Shown: in pieces, positions 1-7,447 of the stretch
How the letters are laid out: every line of letters begins with the position of its first letter
Numbering within the stretch: position 1 is the stretch's first letter
Assembly: GCA_946479395.1 (NCBI GenBank)
Contig: CAMLFV010000065.1
Span: 1 to 13,465, forward strand
DNA: 13,465 bases
From: an uncultured Flavobacterium sp.
GTDB taxonomy: Bacteria; Bacteroidota; Bacteroidia; Flavobacteriales; Flavobacteriaceae
Direction: 5' to 3'
Position numbers and translations under genes: made by a program
Notes under the pieces: generated by a model
What the model was told of the DNA's origin: nothing
What the model saw: the letters and a program-made list of their open reading frames with translations, nothing else
Database searches by the model: none

Positions 1-1236
1 ATAATAAAAGAAACGCAATTTATTGATTTCTGCCTGTGATGCCGATTGCCCATCTTTTATGGCTCTTGTTAACAAATTAAGATCGTAGGTGTTTTGATTC
101 TTATCACATACTATTGGCTGTAAATCTACCTGATCTATTTCTATTGCGGGTCTTAATCTAATTTTATAACTTTCTGTATAAGTATCTACACATGTATTAA
201 CTATTAATGTTGCGGTTACTTCTTTATACTCATCAACAACTACCTCTAATTCTCCTTCACAGTCATCTAATTCGGTATGTACAACAGTTCCATCTATATC
301 GGTAACTGTCCATTGGGTATCATACATACACTCGCCTGCCGGCGCAAAGCGCCATGATTCGTTGGTGGCATTAAATGGAGTTAAATTTCTGTTTGGTGGT
401 GAGTACGAAACGCTACCTGCTTGATCTATGATCCCTATAACTGACAAAGATTCCCAAGGATCTGTTGAAGGACAGTTATCGTGTTGAAAAACATTAACAT
501 CAATTACATTGGTTAATTCGTGTAGTACGATCTGATGCGTTTGGTATGGAAGTGGTGGCGGACAAAGTCCCGGAGTAACCCCTGCTATATTGAGCTCAAA
601 AAAACTAATTACAAATTTTCGGCATGGTGCTGCGCCCACTACATGGTAATTTATACTACCATGAACAGTTTTATTTGCCTGAGCCCAATGCGTATGTTGG
701 TAAGTACCAAAAATAGAATTTCTAAAATTAGGTTCTATAAGACCTCCCGGAAGTGGACCACTGAAAGAACTGTTCATGTATGAATTTCTATCCATAGGAA
801 GACAGGTAGAATTGTCTCTTAGAGTTACTGCTCCATTACTCCAAACATCTATATACTCATACGTTTTGTCAAAATAACAAAATTTAAAGGGTAACTGTAT
901 AGGACAAGCTGTACGTTCGTCATCCCAAAATCTAGGGCCTTCAATTTCTACACCTCCATTAACCGCAGGATCTGCAGGATATGGATTAAAAGCTAAGGGC
1001 TCTACTTGGTAAACATCTGTTCTACGAAGATACTGTGTTTGAAAATTCGGCGTAACTCCTATTTTTTTGTTTTTACAAACAATATAAAAATCCGGATCAT
1101 CCTCGTCTCTTAAAAATCTTGTGTCAACATCAATCTCACTAATATTAATGTCAAAACACTGATAATCGGGTTGTGCTTTCTGTGCATACATGCTTATATT
1201 AGCAAGAAGAAGAAAGAAAAGTATTTTTCTAAACAT
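1..1236 (-). CDS. Large secreted T9SS-type (probable type B sorting domain) protein, N-terminal part
   Basis: The minus-strand frame from the ATG at 1236 is open for 412 codons to the left edge with no stop, so the gene is truncated by the window. Residues 1-19 form a signal peptide (MFRK, a Leu/Phe-rich core, then a YA|Q cleavage site). The mature part is rich in Cys and aromatic residues. It has segments resembling large flavobacterial adhesin-like proteins of the gliding-associated, type B T9SS class: LPFKFCYF, SNGAVTL, APCRKFVISF, HQIVLHELTNVIDV and NATNESWRFAPAG, followed near the edge by the start of a repeat region (VCDKNQNTYDLN). Such proteins usually end in a type B sorting domain, which would lie outside the window. 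The function is presumably at the cell surface or outside the cell; the ligand is unknown. The gene starts 60 bases after the DUF3078 stop, and I see neither a clear promoter nor a terminator between them. The family call is from recalled similarity. Confidence 0.8.
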   Translation of the reverse strand, partial: MFRKILFFLLLANISMYAQKAQPDYQCFDINISEIDVDTRFLRDEDDPDFYIVCKNKKIGVTPNFQTQYLRRTDVYQVEPLAFNPYPADPAVNGGVEIEGPRFWDDERTACPIQLPFKFCYFDKTYEYIDVWSNGAVTLRDNSTCLPMDRNSYMNSSFSGPLPGGLIEPNFRNSIFGTYQHTHWAQANKTVHGSINYHVVGAAPCRKFVISFFELNIAGVTPGLCPPPLPYQTHQIVLHELTNVIDVNVFQHDNCPSTDPWESLSVIGIIDQAGSVSYSPPNRNLTPFNATNESWRFAPAGECMYDTQWTVTDIDGTVVHTELDDCEGELEVVVDEYKEVTATLIVNTCVDTYTESYKIRLRPAIEIDQVDLQPIVCDKNQNTYDLNLLTRAIKDGQSASQAEINKLRFFYY

Positions 1237-1296
1237 AAGGATTAAATTAATAGAATAATTTGATAAATTTAGACAAATACTTTTATAAATAAAAAA

Positions 1297-2142
1297 TTAA
1301 AACATATAATTTAATCCTACACCTAAAGTATGGCGTGTTTGAAAGCCTTTATACGCGTTGTCATCGTACAATGCTTGAAATGTTAAATTTGTAGAAATAT
1401 ACTTGTTAACCTTAAGCACTGCGTTTAATTGATAATCTATATCAACATTTTTGGCATCTTCTAAATAATTACTGTAAAGGTTTAAAATGTTTTCAATAGT
1501 AAAATTTTCCATTACTTGCACTTTATAGTACGCATTTACAGACGCACCTAGTTCAAAACGCATTGTTTTTCCTTGCTCTACACCGAATGACTCTCCAAAC
1601 TCTGTAAAATGATCATGCACAAAAATAAAGCGTGCTGTTGCCGGCGCAATATTCACTTTTAAATTGTCATTTTTTTTCCACAGCATACCTAAACCTGTTT
1701 GCCAATAAGCCGGCGACATAAAGTGTGATATTTTTTGTGTTTGGTCGTCTGGGTTTAAACCTGTATCAAACTGTGTTTTAAAATTGGTAAAAGCAGAGTA
1801 GTACCATTCGCCTTTTGCTTTTTTTCCTAAGATTGAATTAATCTCTAAACGGTCATCGGTTTTTTTCTGTTCTTCGCCTTTTAATTTATTGATACCATAC
1901 ATTGCAATAAATTTGTTATCCCAAACCCAATCGCCTTTTTTATAATTAATATCGTAGTTTAAAGCACCATTTATAGCCAAGTTATTAGATCCACCTGCTT
2001 GCCATTGTGAAAAGCTTGATTGGCTACCTAAAATAGCAATGTTACCTTTCATAGTCCAAAGTGTATCTTTTACAACTTCGGTTTCTTGTGCGTAAAATGT
2101 TTGTGCTAACAAAACAGCACCTAATAATGTAATTCTTCTCAT
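1297..2142 (-). CDS. DUF3078 family protein, predicted outer-membrane beta-barrel
   Basis: The protein has 281 residues and a signal peptide (MRRITLLGAVLLAQTFYAQ), so it is exported. The mature chain consists of alternating amphipathic stretches rich in Trp, Tyr, Phe and Asn (for example around SQWQAGGSNNLAINGALNY and KKGDWVWDNKF). It ends in an aromatic residue (GVGLNYMF), as outer-membrane barrels typically do. The SQWQAGGSNN-like N-terminal motif is what I associate with the DUF3078 family, which has no established function. It is the fifth gene of the sufS unit, 18 bases after the DUF2480 stop, so it is probably cotranscribed with cysteine desulfurase genes. Why an envelope protein travels with cytoplasmic Fe-S assembly is unknown. 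No catalytic motif is apparent. Confidence 0.8.
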   Translation of the reverse strand: MRRITLLGAVLLAQTFYAQETEVVKDTLWTMKGNIAILGSQSSFSQWQAGGSNNLAINGALNYDINYKKGDWVWDNKFIAMYGINKLKGEEQKKTDDRLEINSILGKKAKGEWYYSAFTNFKTQFDTGLNPDDQTQKISHFMSPAYWQTGLGMLWKKNDNLKVNIAPATARFIFVHDHFTEFGESFGVEQGKTMRFELGASVNAYYKVQVMENFTIENILNLYSNYLEDAKNVDIDYQLNAVLKVNKYISTNLTFQALYDDNAYKGFQTRHTLGVGLNYMF

Positions 2143-2160
2143 AATCTATTTTTTTAGTTT

Positions 2161-2670
2161 CTATTTTTTCTTTTTGAATATAGGAACTGCAGAACAGGCT
2201 TCGCCAAACATGATAGATCGTGCGTGACTCATCATTTTCTGGGTTACCATTACATAACCTTCTTCGGGAATTGGTTTTTTAGAACATCCTTTTATGATTA
2301 CCGGCTGATTATCGTAAACTGAAAAATCTAATGCATCAATTAATTGCTGATAATAGGTAATCATTAACTGATCTAATGATCCTTGAACAATTGTTTTTGC
2401 AAATGGCTGCACGTAAGACGATACCAGCATGAATGCCCATGACGGTAAAATGGCATCGGTTGAACAAGTTATTGCCACCAGTTTATCTTGATAAACGGTA
2501 AAATCGAAATTTTTCAAAGCGTCTCTAAATTCTTTTTCTTTTAGAATGAATCCTTGAAAAAGCCATTGCGATATATCTAAAACAACACCTTCTTCGGCAG
2601 GATAATAATCTTCTAAATCGAAAATTACCAGACTGCTTTGTGCTACTTTATTTACAATTTCCTCTTCCAT
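2161..2670 (-). CDS. DUF2480 family protein of the SUF operon
   Basis: A 169-residue protein with no signal peptide or membrane segment, presumably cytoplasmic. The segment ITCSTDAILPSWAFMLV (about residues 67-83) is what I recognise as characteristic of DUF2480. It has three cysteines (C69, C129, C159), each followed by Ser, within CSTD, GCSKKPIP and EACSAVPIF. Several acidic residues lie near the N-terminus (FDLEDYYPAEE). The tail is basic (FKKKK). The start codon is separated by a single base from the TAA of the SufT-like gene, implying tight translational coupling. The family has no established function that I know of. Its place between the SufT-like gene and DUF3078 suggests an accessory role in Fe-S assembly; metal binding by the Cys residues is my inference. 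Confidence 0.85.
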   Translation of the reverse strand: MEEEIVNKVAQSSLVIFDLEDYYPAEEGVVLDISQWLFQGFILKEKEFRDALKNFDFTVYQDKLVAITCSTDAILPSWAFMLVSSYVQPFAKTIVQGSLDQLMITYYQQLIDALDFSVYDNQPVIIKGCSKKPIPEEGYVMVTQKMMSHARSIMFGEACSAVPIFKKKK

Positions 2671-2671
2671 T

Positions 2672-2995
2672 TTATAACATTCCTAGTTCTAGTTTCGCTT
2701 CTTCGCTCATCATTTCTTTATCCCAAGGCGGATCAAAAGTTAATTCAATCTCTACTTCTTTTACCAAGTTTATAGAGCTTACTTTCTCTTTTACTTCCAT
2801 TGGTAATGTTTCGGCAACAGGGCAATTTGGCGATGTAAGTGTCATTAAAATTTTAACATCGTAATTTTCGTTCACAAAAACATCATAGATTAATCCCAGT
2901 TCGTAAATATCCACCGGAATTTCAGGATCAAATATTGTTTTTAAGGTTCTAACAATATTTTCTCCTAATTCGTTTACATCTATTTGTTCTTCCAT
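2672..2995 (-). CDS. SufT-like MIP18-family (DUF59) Fe-S assembly protein
   Basis: A small cytoplasmic protein of the MIP18/DUF59 family, associated with Fe-S cluster maturation or transfer. Visible family motifs are DPEIPVDIYELGLIY, then TLTSPNCPVAETLP with the single conserved Cys, and the C-terminal LTFDPPWDKEMMSEEAKLELG typical of SUF-linked members. An upstream in-frame ATG at 3025 would give 117 residues but would overlap sufE by 26 bases. I chose the ATG at 2995 (107 residues, MEEQIDVNELGENI) because it lies four bases after the sufE TGA, as expected of coupled genes, and because the family homology begins there. It is the third gene of the sufS unit. DUF59 proteins have been proposed to help deliver clusters to apo-proteins; the exact role here is inferred from context. 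Confidence 0.88.
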   Translation of the reverse strand: MEEQIDVNELGENIVRTLKTIFDPEIPVDIYELGLIYDVFVNENYDVKILMTLTSPNCPVAETLPMEVKEKVSSINLVKEVEIELTFDPPWDKEMMSEEAKLELGML

Positions 2996-2999
2996 ATTA

Positions 3000-3416
3000 T
3001 CAGTTGGCTTGAAGGGCGATTGCATATAATTTTATTTGTTTTAGCATTGATACCAGTCCGTTGGCACGCGTTGGCGATAAATGTTCTTTCAGTCCGATTT
3101 CATCGATAAAAGAGGTGTCGGCGTTCATAACATCGACAGCTTTTTGGTCTGAAAATGTTCTTATTAAAATAGCAATAATTCCTTTGGTAAGAATGGCATC
3201 GCTATCGGCAGTGAAAACAATTTTATCGTCTTTTTTTTCGGCGTGTAACCACACTTTTGACTGGCATCCGCGGATTAAATTTTCTTCTACTTTATATTGA
3301 TCTTCTATTAAAGGAAGTGATTTTCCCAGTTCAATGATGTATTCGTAACGTTGCATCCAATCATCGAACATTGCAAATTCATCTACTATTTCTTCCTGTA
3401 TTTCTTTAATTGTCAT
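3000..3416 (-). CDS. sufE: Cysteine desulfuration protein SufE
   Basis: SufE accepts persulfide sulfur from the SufS active-site cysteine and passes it to the SufB scaffold in the cytoplasm. The protein has 138 residues, the usual SufE length. The acceptor cysteine is C51 in LIRGCQSKVWL, which matches the known E. coli position. Other typical features are the N-terminal DDWMQRYEYIIELGKSLP segment, the central DSDAILTKGIIAIL helix region, and the LSPTRANGLVSMLKQI tail. It follows sufS by 25 bases, and its TGA lies just before the start of the SufT-like gene. The two-component SufS-SufE sulfur relay is therefore encoded as a pair. No anomalies are visible. Confidence 0.95.
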   Translation of the reverse strand: MTIKEIQEEIVDEFAMFDDWMQRYEYIIELGKSLPLIEDQYKVEENLIRGCQSKVWLHAEKKDDKIVFTADSDAILTKGIIAILIRTFSDQKAVDVMNADTSFIDEIGLKEHLSPTRANGLVSMLKQIKLYAIALQAN

Positions 3417-3441
3417 TTTTACTTTTTGTTTAATTTCTAAA

Positions 3442-4659
3442 CTATGATAACATCATTTGGGCTTTTTTCAAAGCTTCAATCATTGCATCGATTTCTTCTT
3501 TGGTGTTGTAAAATGCGAACGATGCGCGAATGGTTCCGGGAATATCGAAATAATTCATAATGGGTTGTGCACAGTGATGACCCGTTCGCACAGCTATTCC
3601 CAATTTATCGATAATCGCACCCACATCGTACGGATGAATTCCTTTGAAATTAAACGAAATTACCGATGCTTTTTCTGCGGTTGTTCCGTAAAATTCTATT
3701 CCTTCCATTTGACTTAACTGCTGCATTCCGTAGTCTAACAGCTCCTGTTCGTAAGCCGCAATGTGATCAAAACCAACTTCGTTTAAATAATCAATTGCAA
3801 CGCCTAATACAATACCACCTGCAATGTTTGGTGTACCGGCTTCAAACTTATGCGGCAAACAGGCATAAGTAGTTTTTTCAAACCTAACTTCCTTAATCAT
3901 TTCGCCACCACCCTGATATGGTGGTAGTTTGTTTAACCAAACTTCTTTACCGCACAGAATCCCTGTTCCGGTTGGTCCGCCAATTTTATGACCCGAAAAA
4001 ACGTAAAAATCGCAATCCAAATCCTGAACATCGGGTTTTAAATGCGGTGTTGCTTGTGCACCATCTATTAAAACGGCAGCTCCTACTTGGTGTGCTTTTT
4101 CAATAATGAATTTGACCGGATTTACAACACCCAAGGCATTTGAAATATGGTTAACCGCAACAATTTTTGTGTTTTTTGTCAGTAAGTTTTGATACGCATC
4201 CATATCCAACGAACCATCTTGCAACATTGGAATCACCTTTAAAGTCGCTCCTGAACGTTCGCACGCAAACTGCCAAGGCACAATATTGGAATGATGTTCC
4301 AGATGTGAAACAATAACTTCATCGCCCGGTTTTAAGATTTGACCAAAACCGTTTGCTACCAGATTTATTCCGAAGGTTGTGCCTGATGTAAACAAAACCT
4401 CGAAACTGTTTTTGGCATTGATGTGTTTTTGGATTTTTATACGCGATTCTTCGTAAGCATCGGTTGCAACCTGACTTAAATGATGCACGCCACGGTGAAT
4501 GTTTGCATTGATTTCGCTATAGTATTTTACTTCGGCATCAATAACAACTTGTGGTTTTTGCGATGTAGCGGCATTATCAAAATACACCAGCGGTTTTCCA
4601 TTTACTTGTTGATTAAGTATAGGAAAATGACTGCGTATTTTATTTATATCGAACTTCAT
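3442..4659 (-). CDS. sufS: Cysteine desulfurase SufS (group II)
   Basis: A PLP-dependent cysteine desulfurase that converts L-cysteine to L-alanine and holds the released sulfur as an enzyme persulfide. With the start at 4659 it has 405 residues. The PLP lysine is K225 in FSGHKIGGPTG and the catalytic cysteine is C363 in RTGHHCAQP; both are one residue off my recalled E. coli numbering (226 and 364). Other class V aminotransferase motifs are YFDNAATSQKP, NIHRGVHHLS, SHLEHHSNIVPW and LIDGAQATPH. An in-frame ATG at 4686 would add nine residues (MYKFFLEVS), but it overlaps the predicted -7 element at 4684-4691, so I reject it. First gene of the second SUF unit (sufS-sufE-SufT-like-DUF2480-DUF3078), and divergent from the SugE/Gdx gene. 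Confidence 0.95.
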   Translation of the reverse strand: MKFDINKIRSHFPILNQQVNGKPLVYFDNAATSQKPQVVIDAEVKYYSEINANIHRGVHHLSQVATDAYEESRIKIQKHINAKNSFEVLFTSGTTFGINLVANGFGQILKPGDEVIVSHLEHHSNIVPWQFACERSGATLKVIPMLQDGSLDMDAYQNLLTKNTKIVAVNHISNALGVVNPVKFIIEKAHQVGAAVLIDGAQATPHLKPDVQDLDCDFYVFSGHKIGGPTGTGILCGKEVWLNKLPPYQGGGEMIKEVRFEKTTYACLPHKFEAGTPNIAGGIVLGVAIDYLNEVGFDHIAAYEQELLDYGMQQLSQMEGIEFYGTTAEKASVISFNFKGIHPYDVGAIIDKLGIAVRTGHHCAQPIMNYFDIPGTIRASFAFYNTKEEIDAMIEALKKAQMMLS

Positions 4660-4683
4660 AGAAACTTCTAAAAAAAATTTATA

Positions 4684-4712
4684 CAAAGATACTAATATTA
4701 AATCAGACGAAA
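4684..4712 (-). promoter_or_regulatory. Predicted promoter of the sufS unit
   Basis: Read on the minus strand, TATCTTTG (4684-4691) is a perfect match to the Bacteroidota -7 consensus TAnnTTTG. A TTTC (4709-4712), one base from the -33 TTTG, lies 17 bases upstream. Transcription would then start about 5-8 bases downstream, leaving a short leader before the ATG at 4659. Found by eye only. Confidence 0.6.
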
Positions 4713-4781
4713 GAACGATTGAAATTGGAATTTAGAATGGTTGTAAATAAAAAGTACTGAAACTTGTTTATTTTTTTATCA

Positions 4782-4819
4782 TTTGTAAAAAACAGAAATA
4801 AATAAATTCAAGACCTTTG
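4782..4819 (+). promoter_or_regulatory. Possible promoter of the SugE/Gdx gene
   Basis: GACCTTTG (4812-4819) matches the nnTTTG part of the Bacteroidota -7 element but lacks the TA, and it lies 19 bases before the ATG. A TTTG occurs at 4782-4785, but the 26-base spacer is longer than usual. This is a weak call. I saw no guanidine-riboswitch-like structure in the leader. Confidence 0.35.
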
Positions 4820-4838
4820 TACCCATAAAATTTAAATC

Positions 4839-5168
4839 ATGAATTGGATTATTTTAATTGTTGCCGGATTGTTCGAGGTGCTTTTTACAACTTGTTTGGG
4901 TAAAGCCAAAGAATTATCGGGAACCGAAGCGTATGGTTGGTACGCCGGTTTTGTAATTTCACTAATCATAAGCATGGGCTTGTTAATGAAAGCTACCGAA
5001 ACATTACCGCTTGGAACAGCTTATGCGGTTTGGACAGGTATAGGTGCGGTAGGTACCGCAATTGTAGGTATAGTTGTTTTTAAAGATCCTGCTACTTTTT
5101 GGCGCGTGTTTTTTATTACAACGCTTATTGGATCGATCATCGGACTAAAAGCCGTTTCTGCGCATTAA
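4839..5168 (+). CDS. gdx: SMR-family exporter, SugE/Gdx (guanidinium) type
   Basis: A 109-residue small multidrug resistance protein with four hydrophobic helices (roughly residues 2-20, 33-51, 57-80, 85-105), acting as a dimer in the inner membrane. The N-terminal MNWIILIVAGLFEVLFTTCLG carries the essential first-helix glutamate (E13). The segment LPLGTAYAVWTGIGAVGTAIVGIVVF matches the SugE/Gdx subgroup (GTAYAVWTGIGAVG) rather than the EmrE subgroup. SugE/Gdx proteins export guanidinium in exchange for protons; that substrate is inferred from the subgroup motif. It is the only plus-strand gene here and lies between sufD (convergent) and sufS (divergent). Its stop codon overlaps a bidirectional terminator. 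No partner SMR gene is adjacent, consistent with a homodimer. Nothing links it functionally to Fe-S assembly. Confidence 0.9.
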   Translation: MNWIILIVAGLFEVLFTTCLGKAKELSGTEAYGWYAGFVISLIISMGLLMKATETLPLGTAYAVWTGIGAVGTAIVGIVVFKDPATFWRVFFITTLIGSIIGLKAVSAH

Positions 5169-5198
5169 AAAAGACTTCTTTTCAGAAGTCTTTTTTAA
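5165..5198. terminator. Bidirectional intrinsic terminator between the SugE/Gdx gene and sufD
   Basis: A perfect 15-bp inverted repeat (5165-5179 and 5184-5198, TTTC loop) with core GACTTCT / AGAAGTC flanked by A and T runs. It therefore reads as a stem plus T-tract on both strands. It overlaps the SugE/Gdx TAA (5166-5168) and ends 4 bases short of the sufD stop at 5202. It separates the two SUF transcription units. Confidence 0.92.
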
Positions 5199-5201
5199 TT
5201 T

Positions 5202-6512
5202 TTATATATCAAACCCAATGTTCACACCCAGTTTCATTGAGATTAGTTTTTGAAGTTTTAATTGAAGATCTGGAATGGCAACCGACGATAAAACCTCATC
5301 GGTAAACGCATACATCAACAATGCTTTTGCTTCTTTTTTAGGGATACCGCGCTGCTGCATATAGAACATAGCAGATTCATCTAACTGACCAATGGTACAA
5401 CCATGAGAACATTTTACATCATCGGCAAAAATTTCCAATTGCGGCTTGGTGTTCAAGGTAGCTTTATCTGTCAGTAAAATATTGTTGTTTTGCTGAAAAG
5501 CATCGGTTTTTTGTGCAATTTTATCTACATAAATCTTTCCGTTGAAAACTCCAGTAGATCGATCGTCATAAATTCCTTTATAATTTTGGTGCGATTCACA
5601 ATTTGGTTCTTCATGGCTCACCAACGTGTAATGATCCACATGCTGTTTTTCGCCTATAATGGTAATTCCTTTCAAAGTAGAATCGATACGCTCGCCTTTC
5701 TGATAGAAATTCAAATTGTTTCTTGTAATGTTTCCACCAAAAGAAAAGGTATGAACTGATACGCGACTTTCCTGTTTTTGTTCGATATACGTGTTATCAA
5801 CCAAATCGGCAGTCAGCAAATCGTTTTGTAATTTGTAGTAATCAACAATGGCACGTTTTGCAGCATAAATTTCGGTTACGCTGTTTGTTAGCATTGGCAA
5901 TTCTGACAAAGACTGATGACGTTCGATAATCTGAACATGTGCATTTTCGCCTACAATAACCAAGTTTCTTGGTTGAACAAAGTTTGATGCTCCGGTTGTA
6001 AAGTACAAAATCTCGATTGGTTTCTGTACTACAGTCGATTTTGGAATGTTAATATAAGCACCTTCTAAAGAATACGCCGTATTTAAATTCGTTAAACTGT
6101 CTTCTTTGTTTGCAATCTGATTAAAATAAGTATCAATAACCATTTTATATTTAGGCTTTGTTAATGCCGAAGACATTAAGCAAACATCTAAACCATCGTG
6201 CGTTGTAGATGACAAATGCGATGAAAAAACACCATTGATAAACACTACTTTGTAGGTATCAACATCGTTTAAAAAATATTTTTTAACGTCTTTCCAGTCT
6301 ACAGCTGTTTCGTTTTTAGGAAGAATATTGAAATCGTTTGCCAACACGGCATTTAACGACGTATATTTCCAAGCTTCTTCTTTTTTTGAAGGAAATCCTT
6401 TATTTTCGAACACCTTTAAAGCATCGGTACGCACATCGTGCAAGGTTGAGTTTACATCTACCTTTTGTTCAAATGCTAAAAATGATGATAATAATTTTTC
6501 TTTTAAATCCAT
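5202..6512 (-). CDS. sufD: Fe-S cluster scaffold subunit SufD
   Basis: SufD pairs with SufB in the cytoplasmic SufBC2D complex and is needed for iron supply and cluster formation. The 436-residue protein shows the N-terminal helical region (KEEAWKYTSL at about residues 42-51), a long right-handed beta-helix core, and the conserved C-terminal block KCSHGCTIGQLDESAMFYMQQRGI. Within this block H370 (in C368-S-H) appears to correspond, by eye, to the functionally important His of E. coli SufD. The C-terminal segment KEAKALLMYAFTDEVLSSV is also typical. It is last in the first SUF unit and ends against a bidirectional terminator. It is separated from sufC by 84 bases filled with short word repeats. 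Length and motifs suggest an intact gene. Confidence 0.95.
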   Translation of the reverse strand: MDLKEKLLSSFLAFEQKVDVNSTLHDVRTDALKVFENKGFPSKKEEAWKYTSLNAVLANDFNILPKNETAVDWKDVKKYFLNDVDTYKVVFINGVFSSHLSSTTHDGLDVCLMSSALTKPKYKMVIDTYFNQIANKEDSLTNLNTAYSLEGAYINIPKSTVVQKPIEILYFTTGASNFVQPRNLVIVGENAHVQIIERHQSLSELPMLTNSVTEIYAAKRAIVDYYKLQNDLLTADLVDNTYIEQKQESRVSVHTFSFGGNITRNNLNFYQKGERIDSTLKGITIIGEKQHVDHYTLVSHEEPNCESHQNYKGIYDDRSTGVFNGKIYVDKIAQKTDAFQQNNNILLTDKATLNTKPQLEIFADDVKCSHGCTIGQLDESAMFYMQQRGIPKKEAKALLMYAFTDEVLSSVAIPDLQLKLQKLISMKLGVNIGFDI

Positions 6513-6523
6513 TATTTGCTTTG

Positions 6524-6584
6524 TTTAAAGTTTAAAGTTTGTTTTGTTTAAAGTTGTGGAACCTTAAACATGGAACCTTAAACC
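6524..6584. repeat. Short word repeats in the sufD-sufC spacer
   Basis: The spacer contains TTTAAAG three times (6524-6530, 6531-6537, 6547-6553). These are followed by two tandem copies of a 14-base unit, TGGAACCTTAAACA at 6557-6570 and the same with a final C at 6571-6584. The remaining spacer is AT-rich with no clear promoter or hairpin. Confidence 0.85.
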
Positions 6585-6596
6585 ATTTAAACTAAA

Positions 6597-7334
6597 TTAT
6601 TTCAACCAATCGTATCCTTTTTCTTCTAATTCAAGTGCTAATTCTTTACCACCTGTTTTAACGATTTTTCCATCGTGTAAAACGTGAACAAAATCAGGAA
6701 CAATATAGTCTAACAAACGTTGGTAGTGCGTAATTACAACAACCGCATTGTTTTCGTTTTTCAGTTTGTTTACTCCGTTTGATACAATTCTTAAAGCATC
6801 GATATCCAAACCAGAATCTGTTTCATCCAAAATCGCGATTTTAGGATTTAACATAGCCATTTGAAAAATCTCGTTACGTTTTTTCTCTCCACCCGAAAAA
6901 CCTTCGTTTAAAGATCGAGATAAAAATTTACGGTCGATTTCCAACAATTCTGCTTTTTCTTTAATTAACTTCAACATTTCGTTTGCAGGCATGTCTTCCA
7001 AACCGTTTGCTTTACGCGATTCGTTGATTGCCGTTTTCATAAAGTTGGTTACAGAAACACCCGGAATTTCAACCGGATACTGAAACGATAAGAAAATTCC
7101 TTTGTGTGCACGTTCCTCCGGAGCCAAATCTGCAAGATCTTCGCCTTCTAAAATAATTTCTCCTTCCGTAACTTCAAAGTTTTCGTTACCAGCAATTACA
7201 GACGATAAGGTTGATTTACCTGCACCATTTGGTCCCATGATTGCATGAACTTCACCTGCTTTTACTTCAAGATTAATTCCTTTTAATATTTCTTTGTCCT
7301 CTACAGAGGCGTGTAGGTTTTTAATTTGTAACAT
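6597..7334 (-). CDS. sufC: Fe-S assembly ATPase SufC
   Basis: The ABC-type ATPase of the SufBC2D scaffold complex; ATP hydrolysis drives the conformational change that allows cluster assembly. It is soluble and has no membrane segments. The 245-residue protein carries Walker A GPNGAGKST (34-42), Q-loop SFQYP (Q85), the SufC-type signature FSGGEKKRNEI (146-156), Walker B IAILDETDSGLD (166-177) with the catalytic Glu at 171, and the H-loop ITHYQRLL (H203). FSGGEKKRNE and DETDSGLDIDAL distinguish SufC from transporter ATPases. The gene lies between sufB and sufD, with spacers of 113 and 84 bases, both made of short repeats. No damage is visible. Confidence 0.97.
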   Translation of the reverse strand: MLQIKNLHASVEDKEILKGINLEVKAGEVHAIMGPNGAGKSTLSSVIAGNENFEVTEGEIILEGEDLADLAPEERAHKGIFLSFQYPVEIPGVSVTNFMKTAINESRKANGLEDMPANEMLKLIKEKAELLEIDRKFLSRSLNEGFSGGEKKRNEIFQMAMLNPKIAILDETDSGLDIDALRIVSNGVNKLKNENNAVVVITHYQRLLDYIVPDFVHVLHDGKIVKTGGKELALELEEKGYDWLK

Positions 7335-7341
7335 TTTTTCA

Positions 7342-7369
7342 AGATTTGAGATTTGAGATATGAGAAACG
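7342..7369. repeat. Heptamer tandem repeat in the sufC-sufB spacer
   Basis: Four consecutive 7-base units just upstream of sufC: AGATTTG, AGATTTG, AGATATG and a degenerate AGAAACG. The rest of the 113-base spacer (to 7447) continues with loosely related words such as CTAACTTCTCAATACTAAT. It has no obvious promoter or terminator. Confidence 0.8.
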
Positions 7370-7447
7370 AGCTCTCTACCGTCTTAAATCAATATTTATA
7401 GTAATCTTATTATTCTAACTTCTCAATACTAATTTCTAATATCTTTT

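Noticed and set aside
535..783. Plus-strand 82-codon frame
   Set aside because: It is antisense to the continuous T9SS-type gene; composition and lack of recognisable motifs mark it as a shadow frame.
4687..4838. Guanidine riboswitch before the SugE/Gdx gene
   Set aside because: I looked for the conserved ACGR-type hairpins and found none; the leader after the presumed start is only about 20 bases.
6524..6584. CRISPR-like or attachment-site repeat
   Set aside because: The units are 7 and 14 bases, directly adjacent without unique spacers, and of a type that recurs in other spacers of the same operon.
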